DNA of 51,717 bases from Candidatus Falkowbacteria bacterium CG10_big_fil_rev_8_21_14_0_10_39_11. GTDB lineage: Bacteria > Patescibacteriota > Patescibacteriia > UBA11705. Below the pieces are notes generated by a model that saw only the letters and a list, made by a program, of their open reading frames with translations, was not told where the DNA came from and made no database searches. The stretch is taken from positions 6,782-58,498 of the forward strand of contig PFAP01000035.1 of assembly GCA_002773615.1 (NCBI GenBank), read 5' to 3'. Positions 1 through 6,604 of this stretch are shown here, piece by piece (the first letter of the stretch is position 1; each line of letters starts with the position of its first letter). Position numbers and translations under genes: made by a program.

Positions 1-2
1 TG

Positions 3-281
3 ACGTGGGAATTTTGCGGCGAAGTGATAGATTACGACTCTACGGATAATGCGGAAACAAAACTATTGAAACTTTTGGTACATAATACAATAAAAGTTGG
101 AGATACAATCGAGTTGGTCGTGCCGAGACAAACAAATACGTCAATAACAATTGATAAGTTGTATGATCATGACATGAAAGAAATAACAGACGCTCATGGT
201 GGACAAGACACCATTGTATTCACGCCAAGTGATTTGATATTACCAGAGAAAACTTTACTCAGACGGAAAATTGAGAAATAA
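3..281 (+). CDS. Peptidase U32 family protein, C-terminal end (partial)
   Basis: The reading frame is already open at the left edge (TWEFCGEVIDYD...), so this is the 3' end of a longer gene cut by the window; the GTG at 24 is internal. The visible ~90 residues match the small beta-barrel that closes U32 proteins: a KVGDTIELVVPR strand, a D-x-D turn (YDHDMKEI), and a final LLRRK. U32 proteins include collagenase-like peptidases and the TrhP/YegQ-type tRNA hydroxylation factors; the catalytic half is outside the window, so the subfamily cannot be decided. It ends 84 bases before ruvA on the same strand. Moderately sure of the family, unsure of the role. Confidence 0.68.
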   Translation, partial: TWEFCGEVIDYDSTDNAETKLLKLLVHNTIKVGDTIELVVPRQTNTSITIDKLYDHDMKEITDAHGGQDTIVFTPSDLILPEKTLLRRKIEK

Positions 282-365
282 GCGACTTTGAGGTACAATA
301 TAAAAGTAAATATAGCAAGTAATGCGAACTATACTATCGTCTAACTAGCTTAATTCGCAGCGTCT

Positions 366-947
366 ATGATCGCATATATAAAGGGAACAATTATTGATAA
401 GGGAGAAACTTACTTTGTGGTGAAAACTGAACAAATCGGTTATAAGATTTTCCCAACTAAAAAAATATTGCTCGAAAACAATATTCATAATGAAGTTGAG
501 TTGCGTATTTATCATCATATAACAGAAAATGCTCAGTCACTGTATGGCTTTACAACAATTGACGAACTCAATTTGTTCGAAAAATTGATTTCCGTTTCCG
601 GCATTGGGCCGAAAACTGCTATTGGAGCCTTTGGTGTCGCTGAAGCCTCGGATATTCGGTCTGCGATCATAAATGGCGACTCATCAATACTCAAGCAAGT
701 GTCAGGGATTGGAACCAAAACGGCTGAACGAGTGGTGCTTGAATTAAAAAATAAACTGTCCGGATTGGTCGGGTTTGACACCAAGACATCGACGGAACTC
801 ATGAGTGTCTCTGATTCACTTGAAGCTTTAACCTCACTGGGATACTCAGAACAAGAAGCCCGCCAAGCGTTGCAAAAAGTGCCCGCTCACATTATGACAG
901 CAGAAGAAAAAGTTAAAATCGCATTACAGTTTTTACAAAAAAATTAA
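366..947 (+). CDS. ruvA: Holliday junction branch migration protein RuvA
   Basis: 193 aa, the normal RuvA length. The N-terminal OB-fold begins MIAYIKGTIIDKG and carries the YGF turn. The middle has the two helix-hairpin-helix motifs that grip junction DNA: VSGIGPKTAIGAFG (about residues 77-90) and VSGIGTKTAERVVLELK (about 112-128). The last ~45 residues (SLGYSEQEARQAL) are domain III, which contacts the RuvB motor. RuvA tetramers hold Holliday junctions while RuvB drives branch migration. The ATG at 366 gives the canonical N-terminus. No ruvB or ruvC lies beside it here. It is followed after 3 bases by the FemX-like gene, so the two are probably co-transcribed. Confidence 0.97.
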   Translation: MIAYIKGTIIDKGETYFVVKTEQIGYKIFPTKKILLENNIHNEVELRIYHHITENAQSLYGFTTIDELNLFEKLISVSGIGPKTAIGAFGVAEASDIRSAIINGDSSILKQVSGIGTKTAERVVLELKNKLSGLVGFDTKTSTELMSVSDSLEALTSLGYSEQEARQALQKVPAHIMTAEEKVKIALQFLQKN

Positions 948-950
948 ACC

Positions 951-1973
951 ATGAAAATCAAACACGTACAATTCGCAGAAAAAGAAACATGGAATACTTT
1001 TGTGGCTGATTCAGCTATGGGATCTTTTTTACAGACCTATGACTGGGGTGAACTACAAGAAAAACTGGGATATAAAGTCTGGCGATTGGTTGTAACTGAG
1101 AGAAGTGAATGGCTGGCGGTAATTTCTTTTTATAAAATTAAGCTAAAATTGGGGCAGAGTATGTTATATGCGCCAAAGGGACCGGTTTTAATCACAAATA
1201 AAAAATCACAAATAAATAAAAAAGAAGTTTTTGAGTTGTTGACACACGAAATTAATAAAGTTGCGAAACAAGAGAAAGTTTTGAGTTTTGAACTTGATCC
1301 GGAGACAAATGACCCCGCCTGGGTGCAAATATTAGAAGAAAATGATTTTCTAAAAACAAAGATGGATGCCCAACCGAGGCATACATTAATTTTGGATTTA
1401 ACAAAAACAGAAGCAGAAATCATTGCCAACATGCACAGCAAAACCAGATATAACATTCGTCTTGCCGGTAAAAAGGGAGTAACAGTGACAATTGATAATG
1501 ACCGATTCAAGGATTTTTGGGATCTATTGAAAAAGACTGAAGCCCGACAAAATATAAACATGCAGCAAGAATCTTATTTCAAGCATCTGCTGCAACTACC
1601 ATTGGTAAAGTTATATCTGGCGGAAAAAGACGGCAAGGTGATTGCCGCCAACATAATGATTTTTTGCAATAAAACCGCCATATACCTCTTTGGTTCATCA
1701 GATTATGAATATAGAAATATCATGGCTCCCCACCTGCTCCAATGGCAAGCAATCAAGGATGCCAGAGATTCTAATTTTGCCCATTATGATTTTTGGGGAG
1801 CAGCACCAAAAGACGCCAATGGACGAGAACAAAATTGGGGCGGGTTTACCAGATTTAAAATGGGTTTTTCACCTGATGCGGATATTACCGAGTACATTGG
1901 AACATTTGAAAAAATATACAAACCTGGACAATTGGGAGTTTACCGTATCTTGCAAAACATCAAATCGCATTAA
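951..1973 (+). CDS. FemAB/FemX-like peptidoglycan aminoacyltransferase
   Basis: 340 aa, typical of single FemX-type enzymes, which add amino acids from aminoacyl-tRNA to the lipid II stem peptide in the cytoplasm. The N-terminus has the family opening (W..FV.....GSFLQTYDWGELQEKLGY.VWR) and a YAPKGPVL strand. The C-terminal half has the second acetyltransferase-like fold: TRYNIRLAGKKGV, then YLFGSSDYEYRNIMAPHLLQWQAIKDA and YDFWGAAP. The coiled-coil arm of FemA is not obvious, which suits the FemX type. The start lies 3 bases after ruvA. A promoter for the next gene follows at once, so this is probably the end of the operon. It fits an organism with a cross-linked wall. Confidence 0.88.
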   Translation: MKIKHVQFAEKETWNTFVADSAMGSFLQTYDWGELQEKLGYKVWRLVVTERSEWLAVISFYKIKLKLGQSMLYAPKGPVLITNKKSQINKKEVFELLTHEINKVAKQEKVLSFELDPETNDPAWVQILEENDFLKTKMDAQPRHTLILDLTKTEAEIIANMHSKTRYNIRLAGKKGVTVTIDNDRFKDFWDLLKKTEARQNINMQQESYFKHLLQLPLVKLYLAEKDGKVIAANIMIFCNKTAIYLFGSSDYEYRNIMAPHLLQWQAIKDARDSNFAHYDFWGAAPKDANGREQNWGGFTRFKMGFSPDADITEYIGTFEKIYKPGQLGVYRILQNIKSH

Positions 1974-1980
1974 TTTATCC

Positions 1981-2009
1981 TTGACAATGACACTTAATTA
2001 AAGTACTTT
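1981..2009 (+). promoter_or_regulatory. Sigma70-type promoter for the small membrane protein pair
   Basis: TTGACA at 1981-1986, a 17-base spacer and TACTTT at 2004-2009. The start of translation at 2039 follows about 24 bases after the expected transcript start, with a strong GAGGAGG ribosome site. Confidence 0.72.
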
Positions 2010-2038
2010 AGAATGAAACCACAACTGAGGAGGATGGG

Positions 2039-2308
2039 ATGTTAAAAAAATTGACTCATAGCTGGATGTTGCAGTGGAATAAATATATCTCATTCAAAAT
2101 CTTGAATATAACCTGTCTGATCACGATGATTTTGGGCCTAGCTCCGATTCTGCCCGAAGAATGGAGAATACTGCTAAGCTTGATTTTTATTGGTTTTTTA
2201 GCCATTAACTTTTTGTGTGTTGCGACGCATCCATCAATCTATAATGTAATGAATTCCGATAACGATGAAAAGGATAAAATCCATCCCAGAGATGAGGAGG
2301 GAAAATGA
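2039..2308 (+). CDS. Small two-helix membrane protein, unknown function
   Basis: 89 aa. Two hydrophobic segments are visible (about residues 22-37 and 43-62), followed by a charged tail (NSDNDEKDKIHPRDEEGK). The N-terminus MLKKLTHSWMLQWNKYISFKILNI resembles that of the next reading frame, so the two are probably paralogues. The start is supported by GAGGAGG upstream and a consensus promoter. The stop TGA overlaps the ATG of the next frame (ATGA at 2305-2308), a layout typical of translational coupling. I do not recognise a family. Confidence 0.7.
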   Translation: MLKKLTHSWMLQWNKYISFKILNITCLITMILGLAPILPEEWRILLSLIFIGFLAINFLCVATHPSIYNVMNSDNDEKDKIHPRDEEGK

Positions 2309-2511
2309 TTACAAAATTACTTATTGCCTGAAAACATGAGTGGAGTTATGGCTACTTATTCAAACTGATTAATATTCTAGTTTTGCTGTGTATCCTGTTT
2401 CTAATCCTGCCGGTATTTAGTACGGTGATAAAGATTGTCATTGGTGCCATGGGATTAATGGCGGTTGTGACTGTATTAGTCGGTGTGTTTCATACAGCTA
2501 AACGATTGTAA
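2305..2511 (+). pseudogene. Second small membrane protein, interrupted by an in-frame TGA
   Basis: From the ATG that overlaps the previous stop, the frame reads MITKLLIA, then TGA at 2329-2331, then KHEWSYGYLFKLINILVLLCILFLIL... to TAA at 2509-2511, 69 codons in all. Beyond the TGA the frame encodes two clean hydrophobic helices and a basic end (HTAKRL). Aligned with the upstream protein, the TGA falls exactly on a tryptophan (HSW-MLQW against IA-stop-KHEW), so one TGG to TGA change explains it. It could be a recent pseudogene, a sequencing error or a read-through codon. A terminator follows directly. Confidence 0.6.
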
Positions 2512-2513
2512 CT

Positions 2514-2536
2514 CCCGTAAAATTACGGGATTTTTT
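2514..2536 (+). terminator. Intrinsic terminator after the membrane protein pair
   Basis: Stem CCCGTAA / TTACGGG (2514-2520 with 2523-2529), followed by six T at 2531-2536. It separates this operon from the guide-array transcript. Confidence 0.85.
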
Positions 2537-2620
2537 GTATTGTAAATTTACAACGGCTATTAATTTTTTAATGCATAACTTGTCATATTTTGAGGCTCTC
2601 TAAGTATGCCAAGCCAGCTA

Positions 2621-2649
2621 TTGACAAAAATAAGGGAAAATGTTAATTT
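2621..2649 (+). promoter_or_regulatory. Promoter of the TIGR array
   Basis: TTGACA at 2621-2626, exactly 17 bases, TAATTT at 2644-2649. The predicted transcript start (about 2656) lies just before the first hairpin unit, whose stem begins at 2664 (or 2658 counting a weaker A/T extension). It would transcribe the left array and then the tas gene. Confidence 0.78.
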
Positions 2650-2663
2650 TATTCATTGAAAAC

Positions 2664-4005
2664 ACCTGGGGACTATGTGCTGGCTGTCAACTTGACGAAA
2701 TACGGCGTGTCCCCAGGTTTTTTTCAAAAATAACTGGCCGATCCGGACTCTGTGAGAACTCACAATCAACAGACTGTCTGGTTTTGATCTGTATGCAGGG
2801 ACGACCGAGCGTCTGTTTTTGAACCAAAGTATTGCTATTCCTGCAATTTACGGCTAAAATGGTTGGACGATAACAGGCATGTTGTTAGCAACAATCCTTG
2901 CTCTGTCCCACCAATTCAATGAACATGAGCAGATGTTTAGATGTCTGTTCACTTGAACAGCGGTTGTTGTGTCCTATCAATCTAAAATCTCTGGGACGAA
3001 TCAAGGTTTGTCATTGACAAGGTCCAGCCTGTCTCTGGGTTTGATTTAAAATGACTGAACGCTCGCTTCCCTGTGCTATCGCACGATTGACCCCGAGTTC
3101 GGTCATGTTTGAAAATTTTGGCTAGACTGCCAGTGGAGTGTTTGATAACGATGGTCCCACTGTCTAGCTATCAAACAAAAAGAGGACGAACCACTCGTAG
3201 TGGAAACACGATATTCGACGTGTCCTCACTGTTCTTTTCAACGCTGACGTAAACATAGATGTAGCAAATACGTATGCTACCGTGTCGGCAAATAATTATG
3301 GCAAGGACGGACGAGCTCAGGAGTATTTAAACGCCTGGGTTTGTGTCTGTTCTTGCCGCTTTTCTCTTGGGGTTAACTGCAACTACGTAAATTTGACAGT
3401 AAAACCTAGAAGAAAGGTGAGGAAGACTATGGGAGCCATGTGAGAACACACGATCCCCCCTCTGTTTTCCTCACCATAATTTATGAGTAGACGTGTTTTG
3501 GTGTGTCTATATAGACGATACAACCCATGTCTGCTCCCCTTTTAATGTCGTGCGCGACTGTAAATTCTGGAGGACGAGATCAGGACTGTTTACTAACCAA
3601 TGGAACAGTGTCCTCCAAACCCCTTAGCCGGAACTAACGCGGTCTTGTCCCGAGGGACGCATAGTGAGGTGTTCCGGTTTTCTGTATAGTTTGAAAATGA
3701 AGGGACCACACCATCTCTGTTTTCGAACGAAGGGAGGTCTGTTCCTTCAAACTGAATCAAAGACGAATGGGACGATGTGTGAAAACACGTATTTCCCATT
3801 GTCCACCCCTGTTCTTTGAATTAAATTATCAGGACCATAATCAACGTGTCACTTTGACGCAGTGGAACTTGTCCTGAAATCTATCATGGAGACTACGTAG
3901 TGCTTGTTGTAAAAACCAAGAAGCGCCTGTTTCCAAAACTTTGGCAAGAGTGAACGGTGTTCAGACTGTTCCCAAGAAACGAACGAATTCTTGTTTTCTC
4001 TTGCC
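2664..4005 (+). repeat. TIGR array, left part: 20 guide units (pre-tigRNA)
   Basis: Twenty hairpin units at 56-83-base spacing (one 116-base gap). Each is: 5' stem ending GAC/AAC; 2 nt; spacer A (9 nt); apical hairpin TGTN..N'ACG (or ACC/ACA); spacer B (9 nt); 2 nt usually ending in T; complementary stem starting GTC/GTT. Core positions and spacers A/B: 2674-2708 TGTGCTGGC/AAATACGGC; 2740-2775 TCCGGACTC/ATCAACAGA; 2803-2836 CCGAGCGTC/AAAGTATTG; 2869-2904 TAACAGGCA/ATCCTTGCT; 2935-2970 TTAGATGTC/GCGGTTGTT (weak stem); 2998-3030 ATCAAGGTT/AGGTCCAGC; 3061-3096 TCGCTTCCC/ATTGACCCC; 3128-3161 CCAGTGGAG/ATGGTCCCA; 3188-3221 ACCACTCGT/ATATTCGAC; 3249-3283 AAACATAGA/TATGCTACC; 3313-3344 GCTCAGGAG/CCTGGGTTT; 3428-3463 TGGGAGCCA/ATCCCCCCT; 3493-3528 GTTTTGGTG/ATACAACCC; 3576-3609 GATCAGGAC/AATGGAACA; 3635-3670 ACGCGGTCT/CATAGTGAG; 3707-3740 CACCATCTC/AAGGGAGGT; 3765-3800 ATGGGACGA/TATTTCCCA; 3836-3870 TAATCAACG/CAGTGGAAC; 3894-3928 CGTAGTGCT/AAGAAGCGC; 3956-3992 TGTTCAGAC/AACGAATTC. 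The 32-37 nt cores match the roughly 36-nt tigRNAs known for the family. Stretches 3358-3412 and 3537-3567 look like decayed units. No protein-coding signal is seen. Confidence 0.9.
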
Positions 4006-4119
4006 GCTTTTCTCTTGCGACTCAAATCGAGCAGATGGCTAGGAAATGGGAGGCAGAAGAAAGGTGGACCTTAACAATTTAACTTCCCTGTCCAGTAACG
4101 GACGCCTGACATACAAACT

Positions 4120-4136
4120 GTTCTCACGTAGAGAAC
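4120..4136 (+). promoter_or_regulatory. Hairpin directly before the tas ribosome site
   Basis: GTTCTC / GAGAAC (4120-4125 with 4131-4136) with loop ACGTA, ending one base before the AAGGAGG ribosome site of the tas gene. It resembles the apical loop of an array unit (TGTTCTC...GAGAACA). It could mark the end of the array, be a processing site, or affect translation of the protein. Confidence 0.5.
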
Positions 4137-4148
4137 AAAGGAGGAATC

Positions 4149-5693
4149 ATGGTCAGACACATTGGTATTCGACATCGGGTCAAGCAGACACGTGAAGGTG
4201 AAGCCAAGCCGACTCAGGTATGTGTTCTGGTTGGTGATAACGTAACATCTTATGATCTGGCGACTGAGACTGACGAACTGGACTGGGTGCTCGGCCAATT
4301 CCCTACTTCTTGGCGACTGGCCACTCAAGCTGACGAGACGGACCTGGTGATTCAGAAGCTCCAGGAAAAGCGGCCGCATCATATTCGCCGCAAGAAGGTG
4401 CGCAAGAATCAAGACCCTGAGGCTCTGAATGCTGACGGTTTTGTTGTCGTGGAAGAAAATGATCTTTATTTCCTGCTGGAAATCCCGGCTGAGACTGATG
4501 GTCTTGGCCGCGGTGATGTGGTGGCGATGGCACTGGGTGGCTCTGGCGACCGACTGGCTTTTGCTTTGTCGAAGCAGGCTGAATCCTTTGCCAATGGCAC
4601 CAAGATCATGCGCATCAAGCCCATGGATCTCAAATTCCAGCGGGAAGATCGACTGCAGCGTGACAAGAATGATGATGCTCAGACTCTGGCTGAGTTGGTG
4701 CGTGATTATGCTACCCTCTTTTTCAAGACAACTCGCAAGGATCGTGACTTGATTCGCCTGGTTGAGGCCTGGCGGAACCGAGTTGAAGCCATGAAGGCCA
4801 GAATCGGATCTGAACAGCGGCTGCGATCACACATGATCGGCAAGATTTTCTGTTCGGAAGAAGGCCAGTATCCTGAAGGCGAGATTGAACTGCTGTATGA
4901 AAAAGAAAGAAGCAATGACCGAGTAATCCAGGCTCTGGCTGAAGAGCAGAAGGCTCGTGAGAAAGAAGTGTCAACGCTGCTACGCTCACTGGATGTTTAC
5001 AATGAACTTTTTGTACCAATCAAGGGTATGGGGCCGATGATTGCAGCTCGAATCATTGTGGCCGTCGGTGACGTCAGACGTTTCCCCACCGCACCGAAGC
5101 TCAAGGCGTTTCTCGGAGCACATGTCAAGCGCGGTGGTGAGAATGGTGATCCGTCGCCGAGACTGCAGTTCCCGCGGCGGAGAACCGGAGAGACTGCGAA
5201 CTGGCATCCGGATGGTCGTCAGGCGCTCTATCTACTGGCAGACCAGTTCAACCGAAACCCTGATTCTGAATGGGGTCAGAAGCTCCGCGAATATAAGGTC
5301 AAGGTTCGAGCCAAGCATGGTAATGGCGAACCAGTGATGGTCCGCTCCGGTCTGGTCGATGCATATCGCGCTGCTGAACAGCTGTTCCTGGAAATGTATT
5401 ACCTTGATGATGTCATTATGGGTCACCGAGAAATCACGAACCTAAAGGACTATGAAGCTTGGGTCAAAGACCTAATGCATCAGTGTTTGGCTCTTGATTA
5501 TGAAAAGTTTGATGAAAATGATATGGGTACTTTGGAAGAAAAGCTCAAAGCTCTCACGCCAAAGGATGAAGGCAAGATGATCTCTATCTATTCCAACGGT
5601 CACATTCATCGCATGGCTTCATGGAAAACGGTCACCAAGTTTGTAGAATGGCTGTGGCGTGAGTGGACTCGCCTGGAAGAACGTAATCGGTAA
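4149..5693 (+). CDS. tas: Tas-like protein (IS110/Nop-type RNA-guided effector) of the TIGR system
   Basis: 514 aa. Residues 285-326 (LFVPIKGMGPMIAARIIVAVGDVRRFPTAPKLKAFLGAHV) are the helical Gx-GP...F...K(L)-AFLG motif shared by the IS110 C-terminal domain and the Nop domain that binds kink-turn guide RNAs. Residues 97-190 resemble the IS110 RuvC-like part: VVAMALGGSG, then GTKIMRIKPMDLK, then the acidic segment RDKNDDAQTLAELV (D172, D175, D176). The glutamate expected in IS110 near VVAM(E) is not there, so nuclease activity is uncertain. Residues 195-285 form a charged helical linker; residues 1-90 and 420-514 are unrecognised. GC is visibly higher than in neighbouring genes. AAAGGAGG lies 4 bases before the ATG. 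It sits between two arrays of paired 9-nt spacers, the decisive context. The alternative, a mobile IS110 element, lacks any boundary or bridge-RNA-like single copy. Confidence 0.82.
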   Translation: MVRHIGIRHRVKQTREGEAKPTQVCVLVGDNVTSYDLATETDELDWVLGQFPTSWRLATQADETDLVIQKLQEKRPHHIRRKKVRKNQDPEALNADGFVVVEENDLYFLLEIPAETDGLGRGDVVAMALGGSGDRLAFALSKQAESFANGTKIMRIKPMDLKFQREDRLQRDKNDDAQTLAELVRDYATLFFKTTRKDRDLIRLVEAWRNRVEAMKARIGSEQRLRSHMIGKIFCSEEGQYPEGEIELLYEKERSNDRVIQALAEEQKAREKEVSTLLRSLDVYNELFVPIKGMGPMIAARIIVAVGDVRRFPTAPKLKAFLGAHVKRGGENGDPSPRLQFPRRRTGETANWHPDGRQALYLLADQFNRNPDSEWGQKLREYKVKVRAKHGNGEPVMVRSGLVDAYRAAEQLFLEMYYLDDVIMGHREITNLKDYEAWVKDLMHQCLALDYEKFDENDMGTLEEKLKALTPKDEGKMISIYSNGHIHRMASWKTVTKFVEWLWREWTRLEERNR

Positions 5694-5708
5694 TTTGCCA
5701 TCGTCTCT

Positions 5709-6203
5709 GCAACGATTGTTATTATGTGTTTAAAAACCTATTAACTGTCTCAAAATTATCCATTACATAATCAGCAGATAAACGAGAACAAACCTCTGGA
5801 TATTCACTCGAACGAGAAAGCTGTTGTTCTCGTACCACTTCGATAAACAGTAAATCGGGAACGTTCTGGCTCCTGTTATATAATGAATTGTTGCATGTTC
5901 CCGATTTACTCTCAGAAAACTAAAAACGACCGGGCTCTTGCACTGTGACGAATAAGCGAATGTTTCCGCAATCTCGTGGGACTACGGAACCCCTGTTTCA
6001 AGACGATGCATCGCATGTCCCGACTTTGGAATATACGATCAGGACAAAGCACGACATGTTTGAAAACGACCTTTGCCTTGTTCTGAACTGTTGATTGCGG
6101 AGCGTCAATGTTCTGTCCCCGATGGACGCAGGGAGAAGTGCTCCAAATACATTAGAGACTATGAAGTAGATGTCGTCACAAACGACTAGAACGATCATGT
6201 CTC
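5709..6203 (+). repeat. TIGR array, right part: 7 guide units plus 1 degenerate
   Basis: The same unit design as upstream of the tas gene, same strand, starting 16 bases after its stop codon. Core positions and spacers A/B: 5714-5746 TTGTTATTA/ACCTATTAA (degenerate, stem mostly lost); 5790-5825 ACCTCTGGA/AGAAAGCTG (8-bp perfect stem ACGAGAAC/GTTCTCGT); 5863-5896 TCTGGCTCC/AATTGTTGC (14-bp perfect stem, the longest); 5928-5961 CCGGGCTCT/AATAAGCGA (weak stem); 5983-6016 CGGAACCCC/ATGCATCGC; 6046-6079 AGCACGACA/ACCTTTGCC; 6104-6139 CAATGTTC/CAGGGAGAA (stem GAGC/GCTC, spacer A 8 nt); 6160-6198 TGAAGTAGA/AGAACGATC (long 17-nt loop). Apical hairpins again read TGTN...N'ACG. It is closed by a strong terminator. 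Confidence 0.87.
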
Positions 6204-6210
6204 ACCTAAA

Positions 6211-6233
6211 CGAAGTAATAACTTCGTTTTTTT
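6211..6233 (+). terminator. Intrinsic terminator of the TIGR-Tas transcript
   Basis: Stem CGAAGT / ACTTCG (6211-6216 with 6221-6226), loop AATA, then seven T at 6227-6233. It lies 8 bases after the last guide unit. Confidence 0.92.
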
Positions 6234-6240
6234 GTTTACC

Positions 6241-6269
6241 TTGACATAACTAGTAAAATACTATAAAAT
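6241..6269 (+). promoter_or_regulatory. Sigma70-type promoter for the 71-aa membrane protein
   Basis: TTGACA at 6241-6246, 17-base spacer, TAAAAT at 6264-6269. It begins right after the TIGR terminator. Confidence 0.75.
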
Positions 6270-6321
6270 ACATAGTCCGATCTTTTCCTTCCAGCAATTA
6301 CCACCACTGCAGGAGTGCAAC

Positions 6322-6537
6322 ATGAAAACATTGAGTCGATTTCTGCGAAGACTGCGAAGAGGTCTGGGAAGCGGACTTTGGGGTAAGGTCATCCGTAAAT
6401 ACCCGATTCACTTTTCGGTGACGATTGCGCTGATGGTTGCGAACTTCTGGCTGCCGCTCTTGGTAATTCCTAGTGTGCTTTCAGCGGTATTGCTGGTTCT
6501 TCGTATGGTTGCCGATCAAGTAAGACCTAACTGGTAA
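6322..6537 (+). CDS. Small basic membrane protein, unknown function
   Basis: 71 aa. An arginine-rich amphipathic N-terminus (MKTLSRFLRRLRRGLGSGLWGK) precedes a long hydrophobic stretch, residues about 33-60, that could form one or two helices, then a short hydrophilic end. The start is supported by GCAGGAG nine bases upstream, its own promoter and its own terminator, so it is an independent single-gene unit. No family is recognised. Its position next to the TIGR locus may be chance. Confidence 0.62.
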   Translation: MKTLSRFLRRLRRGLGSGLWGKVIRKYPIHFSVTIALMVANFWLPLLVIPSVLSAVLLVLRMVADQVRPNW

Positions 6538-6550
6538 AATCTAATCTGTA

Positions 6551-6577
6551 AATAGCATAAACATGTGCTATTTTTTG
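6551..6577 (+). terminator. Intrinsic terminator
   Basis: Stem AATAGCA / TGCTATT (6551-6557 with 6566-6572) running into a T tract. It ends the 71-aa membrane protein transcript. Confidence 0.75.
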
Positions 6578-6604
6578 ATACTTCAAATATGGAATAAGTA
6601 ATTG

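Noticed and set aside
2305-2511. Recoded genetic code (UGA as Gly or Trp) for the whole genome
   Set aside because: All large genes end normally and have no internal TGA; TGA is used as a genuine stop and Trp is always TGG.
2640-3799. Short open frames across the array (for example 2640-2822 plus, 3593-3799 minus)
   Set aside because: They run through hairpin units in arbitrary register, lack ribosome sites and have no family-like composition.
2664-4005. CRISPR array
   Set aside because: There are no identical direct repeats; units share only short motifs and geometry, each contains two 9-nt variable segments around a hairpin, and no cas genes are present.
4149-5693. HNH nuclease domain in the Tas-like protein
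   Set aside because: SNGHIHRMASW near residues 482-492 has two histidines but no HNH beta-beta-alpha pattern or cysteine pairs.
2664-6233. A simple IS110 insertion sequence with one bridge RNA
   Set aside because: A bridge RNA is a single structured RNA next to the transposase. Here there are about 28 short guide-like units and no visible element ends or target-site core, which fits TIGR-Tas better.
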